A DNA stretch of 64,000 nucleotides. Source: Vitellaria paradoxa. Taxonomy: Eukaryota > Streptophyta > Magnoliopsida > Ericales > Sapotaceae. A program made the position numbers and the translations under genes. Location of the stretch: positions 10,869,573 through 10,933,572 of the forward strand of contig CM034233.1 in assembly GCA_019916065.1 (NCBI GenBank), written 5' to 3'. How positions within the stretch are numbered: position 1 is the first letter of the stretch; each line of letters opens with the position of its first letter. The notes below the pieces were generated by a model, which had not been told where the DNA came from, made no database searches, and saw only the letters and a program-made list of their open reading frames with translations. Positions 58,101-64,000 of the stretch are shown piece by piece.

Positions 58101-61100
58101 GTGGCAAAGTTATAAATTAACTGGTTCAGCTAGTTATAGGCTGATGAAAAAGCTATCTTGCCTAAAAGCTAACTTAAAAAAGTGGAATGCCGAGGTCTTT
58201 GGAAGTATCAATCATCGGAAAGCTCAACTTGAAAAGGACATTCATCTACTGGACTTATTAGATGATGAGGGTAGGCTTACTGAGTTGGACAGAAGCAGCA
58301 GAGAAAGCAAGACTTTGGAGCTGAAGAAAATATTTGGAATGGAGGAAATTAGTTGGAGGCAAAAGTCTAGAGTTAAATGAATAAAGGAAGGTGACAGAAA
58401 CACTAAGTATTTCCACAAAATGGCCTCAGCAAATAAGAGAAGGAATTGGATTGAAAGAGTAAGGATTAATGGAACAATTACTGAAGACCCGAGAGAGATA
58501 AGGTAAGGCATATTGCATTTTTATAAGCAGCTTTTCGAAGAAGAGGCTGGCTGGAGACCAAAGGTTGATGCAATAGATTTTTCTCAACTCAGTTCCACAG
58601 AAGTTGAGAACCTGGAAAAGCCTTTCACTGTGTAGGAAATCTTTCAGGCCCTCAAGGATCTCAACGGTGAAAAAGCCCCTGGTCCTGATGGATGGACCAT
58701 TGCCTTTTTCCAAAAATGCTGGAGTGTGTTTAAGGATGATCTGCTGCAGTTATTCACCGAGTTTCATCAAAGCTGCAGGTTTGTTAGAAGCATGAATTCA
58801 ACATTCATTGCTCTTGTCCCTAAGAAATCTGGTGCTGTGGATATTCAAGATTTTAGGCCTATAAGTTTGGTTGGGGCTGTATATAAACTCCTCTCTAAGG
58901 TTCTTGCCAACAGATTAAAGAAAATATTGGATCCTCTGATTTCATCGACTCAGAATGCTTTTGTGGGAGGAAGGTAGATATTGGATGCTGTTTTAGTTGC
59001 TAATGAGGTTCTAGACACTAAGACTAAGAGTAAGGAAACATGTATTGTTTGTAAATTGGACATAGAGAAAGCTTTTGACCATGTAAATTGGAACTTTTCG
59101 ATCTACTTGTTAGGAAGAATGGGCTTTGGCAGCAAATGGTGTCAATGGATTGAATGGTGCATCTCAACTGCTAGATTCTCAATCTTGATCAATGGTACCC
59201 CTGAAGGTTTTTTTGCTTCTTCCAGAAGATTAAAGCAAGGAGATCCCCTTTCTCCTTTCCTATTTATCATAGTCATGGAAGTCCTTAGTAAGATGTTGCA
59301 GCAAGTTAAAGCAGCTGGTTTTCTTGAAGGCTTTACTGTCGGCACAAATAGGTATCCTCTTAGCATATCTCATTTGCTATTTGCTGACGACACAATTATA
59401 TTTTGTGGATCAGACTTGATGCAGTTGGGACACTTACGCTGCACATTATTGGGGTTTGAGGTGGTCACTGGCTTAAAAGTTAACCTATAGAAGTCTGAGA
59501 TCATGGCAGTCGGTGCAATGGGTAATTTGGGTGTTATGGCAAATATTTTGGGTTGCAAGATTGGTTCTTTTCCTACCACTTATCTTGGTTTACCGTTGGG
59601 AGCTCATTATAAATCAAAACAAGTCTGGGATCCTATTTTGGAGAAATGTAGGAGTAGATTGGAAGGGTGGAAGCTCAAATATTTATCGACTGGGGCTAGA
59701 ATTACTTTGATTAAGAGTGTTCTAACTAGCCTACCAACATATTTCCTTTCTCTATTCACTGCCCCAGCCTCGGTAATCAAGGAGTTGGAGAGGATGCAAA
59801 GAGATTTCCTATGGGGAAGAGGTGAGGAGGTATACAAGCATTGTCTTGTGAACTGGGAGGCTGTTTGTAAACCTTTAGAGGCTGGAGGAGTGGGATTTAG
59901 GTCATTGAAACTCAACAATGAAGCTTTATTAGGGAAATGGCTTTGGAGATATGCGCAAGAGGATAACAGACTTTTGGAAGAGATTGATTGCTATCAAATA
60001 TGGGGAAGGGTTTGGAGGGTGGTCCACTACTTCTGTGTCGGCTCCTTATGGTCATGGTATATGGAGAGAAATAAGAAGAATCTAGCAGACTTTTAGTCGT
60101 TGTATCTCTTGGCAGGCTGGGAAAGGAGATAGAATTTTATTTTGGAAGCAAGATTCGTTAGGTGTTGGTTGTCTTTCAGAGGTCTTTCCTGGAATTTATG
60201 CAATTGCAGCCAACAAAGAAGCTTGTGTCTCGGATTACTGCAGGGGTAATGGCACTCAAAGTAGCTGGTCTGTGATGCTGCGCAGGAATGTGAATGACTG
60301 GAAGTTTGATAGCTTAATGTTATTAATGGAATTACTTAGTTTTGTTAATTTGACTAAGTCTTCAGATGTTATGATTTGGAAGTAGTCAATGAGTAAGGTC
60401 TTTTCTGTGAAGTCTTTCTACTCCTTTTTGCAAGGTTGCAACACAGAAAATTTTCCACGGCTGAAGTTATGGAAAGCTGCAATCCCTCCTAGAGTTATCA
60501 TTTTCACTTGGTGTGCAGTCAAAGGTAAGACCTTGACGATGGACAATTTACAGCGACGTGACTATCGGCTAGCTAATCGATGCCTGTTGTGTCTAAAGCA
60601 AGAGGAATCTATTGCCCATCTCCTAATTCACTGTTCTTGGTCGGCTGAGTTATGGGGTTTGTTACTGAATTGTTTTGGAGTTCATTTGTGTTTTCCGGAA
60701 GATCTTAGAAATTTGCTTATGCTTTGGTGGGGTCAACCTTTGGTCAAGAGGAAGAAACACATTTGGAACTTGGCCCCATTCTGTCTTTTTTGGATAATTT
60801 GGAAAGAGCGCAACAGGAGTATATTTGATGATGATATGAAGACTACTTTGAGGATTAAGAGTTTATTTCTTAGTTGTTTGTATGGTTGGGAAAGAGAGGG
60901 AAGGGACCTTGATTTATGCTCCTTGAATTTTCTTGATGATTTGAGCTAATCTCTGGCTTGGATAGTATTGTATAGTTTATTGTTCTGTAAGCATCATCCT
61001 GATGCTTATTTAAGTTCTTTGAAATAATAAATTTTTACTTATCTTTTTCAAAAAAAAAGATAAAATAACCTCCTCCCCCCCCTTAAATTTGTTTAGTTTC

Positions 61101-63422
61101 CAAGTACATTGCTATCTTCTGGCAATATATTACATAATATATAATGTATTTAAATGTTCGCAATGCTATGTAACCATACCTAACCTTTGGACTCATATTC
61201 CAATATACCATGATTAAAGTTTTGGCGAGTATAATACATAGATATATACTAGCATCTCATGAATATACGCAAGTCTATGAAATATAGATATTAGTCCCTC
61301 ATCAAGTATTTAGGCATACACCCTTCTTAGTCGTTTGATGAAAGCTTATATTGGATTCTTTGGTTTTGCTTTATTTAAGATTGAAGTCTTCGCTTATATG
61401 TTGATGTTTCCTTTGGATCTTTAATGCTAAAACTAAAATTCTGGTGATATTTTTCTCGAGAATTTTTGAGCATGTGGCATACTTAAGGTCCTCTCCCCCC
61501 CTCTCTCTCTCTCTCTCTCTCTCCCCCTCTCCCCCTCTCCCTCTCTCACTCTCACACACATACACACACACACACACACAAAAAAAGGGAAAAAAAAGGG
61601 CGGGGGGGGACTATATGGAGAGAAATTGTGGGAAAAGGGAGAAAGACGATGCAGTACCTAATATTGTACCTTAGCCTCTATAAATGGGTGGCATCCCCTC
61701 GATTCCTTCTTAATAAAATTAATTATTTATAAAAAAAATAATATAGTACTTTAGCGTCTCTAAATTCCTAACAATATGAAAATGCAGCAATGCTATTTAA
61801 AGACTCCCATTGAGACTAATTCATGTCATTCAATATATGTTCTTGTCAAAGATTTTGTACCAACTAGGTTGCATCATGTTGTGGCTTTAGAACTTGCACT
61901 TGAGCTTGAACCCCTTCTTTACTTGCTTGTCTAATTAAAAAAAAAAAAACTTAACATTGAAAAGAAAATATTCTCCAACTTGACAATAAGTTGAAAAACT
62001 TTTAAGTAGTTTGTCTTATTAAAAATTGAATTAAGTCAAATAAATTAGTGTTACATGTGATGGGAGGTTGAGTCAGTCACTCAAAACCTTGTTATGTGGC
62101 CAGGGACATTTGTGAACCTGTTTTATTTTATTTTATTTTTACTATCTTGGTTTATGGAGGACTCAGTTCTTCATTTTTTTGACTCATTGGTGATGGCAAA
62201 AATGAAAACAATGCAACAAAGAGACTCATGTTTTCTTTAAATGATTTCACATGAGTGCTCAGCTTGGATGAAGGTCTATAATTGTTGGTTAGCTTTCATT
62301 TTATACTTTTAGGTTGCCGTTCAGATCCATTTTGATGAAATTCTTTTTGTCCCAAAAAATATATTTGTCTTTGTGTATGTGTGTGGAAATAATATTCATT
62401 TCTTACGCTTGATTTTGGTTGAAAAAGTCTGAGAAAGACTCTAATAGACTTGATTGTTATCTTTATTCTTTATGCCATTGATATGTGTTATCCATTACAA
62501 CAGGGACAACCAATGATATGGCTAAAATCATCTCAGTTTCATCAAGTGCTGTAACTGTGTCCATTGAGTTCTTTTTTTTTCTTTTTTTTTTTAAGTAACT
62601 GTGTCCAATGACTTTTTATGTAATATCATCAAATGGAAGTGTAACTGTGTCCAATGAGTTTTTATGTAATATCGAATGGCAGTGTTAAATTTTAGGTGCA
62701 CTTAGTTGCCAACTTGGATTGTAACTTCAAAATAAACTGTTCAATTCTAAATTTCTTATTCAAGTAGCCATTTTGACATCTTTGAAGTGCATTGTTCATT
62801 TGTTTATACACTTGAGAGATGTTAGCAACAAGCTGAAAACTTTTATAGCTAGCCTGGTGCAGCTATCGAATAATTAGTTGTTCGGCTTAAATTGATGGCC
62901 ATTTATTTATTTGATATGCATTATTCAGTCCTTTTATACACTCAAAAGAGGTTAGCAACATGTAAATTTATTGAATAATTGAGGGCTCAAATGATGGCCA
63001 TTTATCTATTTGGACTATGATCTATATACACGCAACCTATATGGAGTCCTTAACTTTTGAATAATCCTTGGATTTTTATTATCTGCATCACTTTATTTAT
63101 TTACATGCTTTACATTCCAGCCTACCTCTTATCTGCATCAGTTTATTTACTTATACACTTCACATTCCAGCCTACCTCACCTATCAGATCTGAAATTGAT
63201 GTCAAGCTTGGGGGTACTCGGTGTAACTTTATAATGAGCCGATTAAATCCTTGGTTTCAACTGCAGTCATCAAAAAAGAAAAATATGGTACTACAAGACA
63301 GAAGCCCGAAGCCTGAAAGGCTGCAGTCAACTGAGTCAAAGTTGATCATGTGGACTTGTACTGTTTCAGCGCCAGAGATGACTCTTGTGCTTTATAGTCT
63401 GACAGGTTCACCCCTATATCAT
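31147..63422 (+). CDS. SAB: SABRE/KINKY POLLEN bridge-like lipid-transfer protein, first eight coding exons
   Basis: Exons 31147-31217, 31812-31923, 35147-35407, 37745-38010, 47924-48146, 53151-53321, 53437-53514 and 63171-63422 join in phase to 478 codons, ending at a GTAAGT donor; the gene runs off the window. The start [15 protein letters not shown] begins a signal-anchor helix (residues 6-30). Then come [85 protein letters not shown] and [16 protein letters not shown]. These match the order of Arabidopsis SABRE and KIP (about 2,600 aa) and animal KIAA0100/hobbit. The family forms a long beta-groove that carries lipids at ER-plasma membrane contacts; plant mutants have short, wide roots or kinky pollen tubes. 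SABRE and KIP cannot be told apart from this part alone. Introns are huge: 9.9 kb (4), 5.0 kb (5) and 9.7 kb (7), all filled with transposons, yet no exon is damaged. Exon 5 needs a weak donor (AAG|GTCGGT), and exon 8 has a duplicated acceptor. Confidence 0.95.
32113..32282. mobile_element. Short MITE in SABRE intron 2
   Basis: The left end GCCCTGTTTGGCACCACAAA and the right end (reverse complement AAGGGGGTGTTTGGTTGATA) share the TGTTTGG core of the small hAT-like MITEs seen elsewhere in the window. It is 170 bp and non-coding. Confidence 0.6.
33018..33161 (+). mobile_element. 5'-truncated RTE LINE with 14-bp target duplication
   Basis: Only the last 144 bp of an RTE-type element remain, including ATGTAGCCGACCCCACTTAG, GGGATAAGG and a TTGTTGTTG tail. 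GAGAAAGAAATGAT flanks it at 33004-33017 and 33162-33175. The TTG-type tail differs from the TTTGG tail of the two long copies, so it comes from another RTE subfamily. Confidence 0.9.
33241..33960. mobile_element. 720-bp TIR element with GC-rich core in SABRE intron 2
   Basis: The left end TTAAGGCCCCATTTGACAAA and the right end (reverse complement TTAGGGCCCGTTAAACAAAG) pair over about 35 bp, continuing into CAATTTTCAGTTTTT. The core (33450-33830) is unlike the AT-rich shell: it is C-rich, with many CCACC, GCCACC and CAACCA words in a loose periodic pattern. It reads as low-complexity His/Pro/Thr sequence in several frames and not as a known protein. It may be a captured or expanded satellite. 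Confidence 0.7.
34280..35146 (+). other. SABRE intron 2, remaining part
   Basis: Intron sequence with no recognised gene or repeat apart from a short G-rich stretch (34275-34288) and a poly-A run at 34464. It ends at the CAG acceptor of exon 3. Confidence 0.5.
35871..35906. other. C-run/(CG)n/G-run palindrome in SABRE intron 3
   Basis: Eleven C, then ACGCGCGCGCGTGCGCGCG, then a G run. Alternating CG is the classic Z-DNA former, and the C and G runs can pair to close a hairpin. It directly abuts the 3' end of the L1 fragment at 35925. Confidence 0.85.
35925..36470 (-). mobile_element. 5'-truncated L1 LINE in SABRE intron 3
   Basis: On the minus strand the end reads ATCTTCTTGATGC, AATAAAATTTGATTACTTATC, like other L1 3' ends here. 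It includes the GCATC-N5-GATGC hairpin at 35943-35957. Upstream, [20 protein letters not shown] is the zinc-finger block (zf-RVT) after the L1 reverse transcriptase. There is no poly(A) and no clear target duplication. Confidence 0.8.
36540..37060 (-). mobile_element. L1 LINE fragment, second copy in intron 3
   Basis: The minus-strand 3' end (GCTTATCAAAAAAAG at about 36541-36556) is L1-like. At 36845-36890 the frame reads [16 protein letters not shown], the G-G-VRFW-DRW block of plant L1 ORF2. Frame breaks are present. It is a separate insertion from 35925-36470, or a piece displaced by rearrangement. Confidence 0.7.
38352..40642 (+). pseudogene. RTE polyprotein, part 1: endonuclease and RT
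   Basis: The first open stretch (38352-39635, 427 codons) holds a complete APE-like endonuclease. Its motifs are [11 protein letters not shown] (38549), CLQEMKW (38635), ISAYAPQVG (38847), [11 protein letters not shown] (38950), QIDFFLTKK (39158) and [10 protein letters not shown] (39238), and all catalytic positions look intact. After a frameshift near 39630 the linker and RT follow. They are cut by TAG at 40000 (from TGG by homology to the family), a frameshift near 40245 and TAG at 40584. The RT active site reads [13 protein letters not shown] at 40604-40641. There the copia element interrupts. Confidence 0.9.
40643..40884 (-). repeat. Copia 3' LTR (242 bp)
   Basis: Reads TGTGGGAAAA ... 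TTTGATA on the minus strand, so it ends TG/TA and not TG/CA. It has three copies of the 28-bp unit AAATACACTAAGTACATGCA plus CATATATT in its 5' part. Confidence 0.95.
40895..42794 (-). pseudogene. Copia pol, RT and RNase H part, frameshifted
   Basis: After the stop at 42828 the same frame continues 42794-42350. One extra base near 42350 shifts into [20 protein letters not shown], the start of the RT. A further indel near 42150 (about two bases lost) shifts to [20 protein letters not shown]. The RT active site [11 protein letters not shown] lies near 41850 and the RNase H with [19 protein letters not shown] near 41310, followed by [12 protein letters not shown] fourth lesion near 41020 drops the last ~40 residues into another frame ([14 protein letters not shown], ending at about 40895). 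The catalytic motifs themselves are intact. Confidence 0.93.
42828..45425 (-). pseudogene. Copia gag-protease-integrase open frame (865 codons)
   Basis: Starts [10 protein letters not shown] at 45425. It has a gag domain ([20 protein letters not shown]), a C-x2-C-x4-H-x4-C zinc knuckle ([14 protein letters not shown]), an aspartic protease site ([11 protein letters not shown]) and an integrase. The integrase has its HHCC zinc site (HHRRLGHPS ... [10 protein letters not shown]) and D, D, E residues ([21 protein letters not shown]). One in-frame TAA at 42828-42830 cuts it before the RT part. Apart from that stop, the 2.6-kb frame is unbroken, in keeping with the near-identical LTRs. Confidence 0.95.
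45605..45818 (-). repeat. Copia 5' LTR (214 bp)
   Basis: Same as the 3' LTR but with two copies of the 28-bp unit instead of three, and one T/C difference near 45794. The primer-binding site directly adjoins it. Confidence 0.95.
45819..46565 (+). pseudogene. RTE polyprotein, part 2: C-terminal region
   Basis: Continues the RTE frame directly after the copia target duplication: [40 protein letters not shown] and [24 protein letters not shown] at 46179 follows LLYG. The last block [20 protein letters not shown] and [14 protein letters not shown] ends at ADPT with TAG at 46563. Confidence 0.92.
47340..47440 (+). repeat. Dispersed short repeat, copy 2 (SABRE intron 4)
   Basis: TTTCACCAAATTTATGGCTT, CACCAATTACC, GTTGCCTTATTATAATAGTA, TAGATATATTTGCC: the same ordered blocks as at 12290-12490 and 55680-55765. 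Confidence 0.6.
48368..48403 (+). mobile_element. 36-bp RTE 3'-end insertion with 19-bp target duplication
   Basis: The inserted bases are ACCCCACCTAGTGTGAAAAG plus GCTTGGTTTGGTTGGG, the very 3' end of the RTE family. TTATTTTATTTCATGACTG flanks it at 48349-48367 and 48404-48422. It is thus a genuine target-primed insertion aborted almost at once, not a fragment left by deletion. It sits 220 bp into SABRE intron 5. Confidence 0.92.
48905..48934 (+). other. G-quadruplex candidate in SABRE intron 5
   Basis: Nine G, then AGGGGTGGGGGGTAGGGG on the sense strand: four runs of at least four G with one- or two-base loops. A preceding CCCC could also pair with the first G run. The run is close to the exon 5 donor and would be present in the pre-mRNA. 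Confidence 0.85.
49260..49790 (+). mobile_element. Decayed L1 LINE 3' fragment
   Basis: VDNFFLYC near 49330 resembles the post-RT zinc-finger block. [20 protein letters not shown] (49498-49557) resembles the IWKERN-R-F motif near the L1 ORF2 end. No poly(A) tail is present. At its right, ACACTCCCTCAAACTCAAGG resembles a copia purine tract and LTR border in antisense, hinting at a second relic. Confidence 0.55.
49847..52740 (+). mobile_element. Large decayed LTR-like repeat, copy B (SABRE intron 5)
   Basis: Starts TGTCACGTGCCTAACCTCAC at 49847 and runs sense. It shares many ordered blocks with copy A (14270-16406, minus strand), including CTTAGATTACTCAGGTT, the CATTCCATCATT-CCCAT block, the GTTACA-rich block and a CT-rich end with CGATCCAT (51648). 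The two are well diverged. Copy B also holds a CGGTT-rich insertion at 52030-52600. The right boundary is approximate, and no coding region is seen. Confidence 0.55.
52030..52600. repeat. CGGTTCGGTT-type non-autonomous repeat inside copy B
   Basis: After GTTAGGGGTGAGCC and a poly-A run, the sequence is dense in AACCAAACCGA, GGTTCGGTTAATTGACC and AACCGAACC words in both orientations, ending at CGGTTCG plus a poly-T run. Such (GA)ACCGAACCG elements are common in plant genomes. The class is not certain. Confidence 0.5.
54400..55013 (+). mobile_element. 5'-truncated L1 LINE in SABRE intron 7
   Basis: [20 protein letters not shown] (54571-54630) is the zf-RVT block of L1 ORF2. The 3' end reads GTATCCCTTGATGC, TTTTACTTATCAAAATAG, then an A run at 55002-55013. 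The 5' border is uncertain, and a short duplication of TGTAGCTTGTG lies at 54504 and 54559. Confidence 0.75.
55680..55765 (+). repeat. Dispersed short repeat, copy 3 (SABRE intron 7)
   Basis: TTTCACCAAATTTCAGGTTTC, CACCAAATGCC, TAGTGTTTCCTTATTATTAT, AGTGTACATATAC: the same block order as copies 1 and 2. Confidence 0.6.
56376..56563 (+). mobile_element. Older L1 3' end with poly(A)
   Basis: Ends with GTTGCATCATCTTGATGC (hairpin 56506-56520), AGTTAATACTATTTATTTTC, TACTCAT and about 16 A. No ORF2 remains in frame. Its poly(A) appears to have been the landing site of the next L1. Confidence 0.7.
56583..57310 (-). pseudogene. L1 ORF1-like C-terminal part, inverted
   Basis: The minus-strand frame runs from about 57310 to a TGA at 56583, with one in-frame TAG at 56829. 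It includes [35 protein letters not shown] and [17 protein letters not shown] basic, low-complexity stretch with an NKFEIL-like motif between zinc knuckle and endonuclease is typical of plant L1 proteins. No CCHC knuckle is retained, so only the C-terminal part is present. Confidence 0.7.
57322..60949 (+). pseudogene. L1 ORF2: endonuclease, reverse transcriptase, zf-RVT
   Basis: One frame runs from ATG 57322 to 60096 with six internal stops: 57430, 58378, 58504, 58633, 58975 and 59488. It encodes [31 protein letters not shown] and a [14 protein letters not shown] ... SDHYPI endonuclease, then RT blocks [55 protein letters not shown] and [14 protein letters not shown] (59376-59417). A frameshift near 60000 leads to [20 protein letters not shown] and the C-x2-C ... 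H-x4-C finger ([18 protein letters not shown]), ending at 60949. There is no RNase H domain. Stops mostly fit CAG to TAG or TGG to TGA. The element cannot move itself. Confidence 0.95.
61059..63078 (+). other. SABRE intron 7, distal part
   Basis: No gene or clear transposon is recognised. It contains the CT/CA microsatellite at 61495-61582 and a diverged repeat of TAACTGTGTCCAATGA-TTTTTATGTAATATC near 62595 and 62641. Confidence 0.5.
61495..61582 (+). repeat. Compound (CT)n-(CCCCCT)n-(CA)n microsatellite
   Basis: CT repeats with C-rich interruptions run to about 61552, followed by CACACACATACACACACACA and an A run. It is on the sense strand of SABRE intron 7. Confidence 0.95.
63079..63178 (+). 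repeat. 50-bp tandem duplication of the SABRE exon 8 splice acceptor
   Basis: Units 63079-63128 and 63129-63178 both run from TTATCTGCATCA through ACATTCCAG to CCTACCTC, the first eight bases of exon 8. Both copies have a full acceptor (CAG at 63118-63120 and 63168-63170). Only the second keeps the SABRE frame; the first would add 50 nt and shift it. Confidence 0.95.
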
Positions 63423-64000
63423 GTAAGTGAGCTGTTCAATATTTTACTATTGTTGTTGGGTATGGTAACCCTTCATCGAGAATGTTATTTCGTGTACAGT
63501 CTTTAATGTCCGATGTTTATTTGCAAAACTTCTAATTAGTATCTGTTCATTGACTCAATTTACTGGGATAGCAAAGGCAATATTGTTGATGCCATATCTC
63601 GGAGGTTAAAATGAAGTAATTAAGCTCATTTGTTCTTGCAGTATGGTAGCTCAAATTTAACTGCCAAAATGTAACCTTCTAGACAGGCAGTGGCAGCTGT
63701 AGCTCCAACTAACTGTTTCCTTTTTGAACTCTCTATTGACATGTCTTGTGACAACTCGATCGTTAGCACTTCCTATACTTTTAGCAGCCAAAAAAAAAAG
63801 TTTGCATTATTTTTTGTTGTGATCAAGTGTCAGCAATGAACCCTTAGAAATGAAAAAAAAAAAATGAATTTTTGGAGCTGATCTTTTTTCCATTGGTTGT
63901 TGATGGACGTATTAGATAAGTTTATGATGTCTTATGGCCTCTTTTTTTTTTTTTTTTTGGTGTGAAGCATTTATTGACACATTCTGATTGGAGGTTTAGT
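63423..64000 (+). other. SABRE intron 8, partial
   Basis: Starts with the GTAAGT donor of exon 8. No further exon with SABRE similarity was found before the end of the window. Confidence 0.6.

Larger units (their letters stand above)
56576..61058 (+). mobile_element. L1 LINE with inverted 5' part (twin-priming structure), SABRE intron 7
   Basis: The 3' portion (about 57310-61058) reads on the plus strand from the ORF2 start to an L1 3' end, with hairpin GCATCATCCTGATGC at 60991 and a short A run. The 5' portion (56576-about 57310) reads on the minus strand and encodes the end of an ORF1-like protein, which should lie just upstream of ORF2. Head-to-head joining of adjacent L1 segments is the hallmark of twin priming. 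It inserted beside the poly(A) of an older L1. A target duplication could not be fixed because of the A/T runs. Confidence 0.85.

Noticed and set aside
57654..58713. Minus-strand frames of about 90-110 codons
   Set aside because: They are antisense shadows of L1 ORF2.
63057..63170. Hydrophobic frame in front of SABRE exon 8 that might be a signal peptide or extra exon
   Set aside because: It is the duplicated intron end read through. SABRE similarity starts exactly after the CAG at 63170.

Overview
This is plant nuclear DNA: AT-rich, with many small exons joined by GT-AG introns, no operons, and a heavy load of plant-type transposons (RTE and L1 LINEs, a Ty1-copia element, many small TIR elements). 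Four host genes can be read by splicing exons by eye. All four belong to families shared by flowering plants. Intron sizes and repeat load suggest a eudicot with a moderately large genome, perhaps woody; the species cannot be named from the sequence alone.

Layout. (1) 1-4453, + strand: the last two coding exons of a HECT E3 ubiquitin ligase of the UPL1/UPL2 type. Its upstream intron holds a full-length but dead RTE LINE in antisense. (2) 8735-13311, - strand: an HVA22 (TB2/DP1/REEP-like) gene whose last exon adds a U1-type zinc finger and a complete RNase H-like domain, 427 aa in all. (3) 13.5-19.7 kb: intergenic, with a large decayed LTR-like repeat and small TIR elements. (4) 19684-22326, - strand: a five-exon, 141-aa mitochondrial-type twin-CX9C protein (At12Cys, CHCHD2/10 family). 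(5) 22.3-30.8 kb: repeat-rich intergenic space between this gene and the divergent SABRE gene. It holds a TIR element carrying ten hairpin repeats in tandem with 145-148 bp spacing, and a foldback element with arms of about 200 bp. (6) 31147-63422 and beyond, + strand: the first eight coding exons (478 codons) of a SABRE/KINKY POLLEN gene, a giant bridge-like lipid-transfer protein.

The SABRE introns hold most of the mobile DNA. Intron 4 (9.9 kb) carries a full-length RTE LINE with 15-bp target duplications. That LINE was itself split by a Ty1-copia element (5176 bp, 5-bp TSD) whose LTRs differ by one base and one 28-bp repeat unit. Intron 7 (9.7 kb) carries an L1 whose 5' part is inverted and which landed beside the poly(A) of an older L1. 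Intron 5 carries a 36-bp RTE tail with its own 19-bp target duplication, and a large repeat homologous to the one in region 3.

The four host genes show no sign of working together: ubiquitin ligation, ER membrane shaping, mitochondrial biology and lipid transfer at contact sites. The most unusual items are the HVA22-zinc finger-RNase H gene, the hairpin satellite inside a TIR element, the 50-bp duplication of a SABRE splice acceptor, and the very short RTE insertion.
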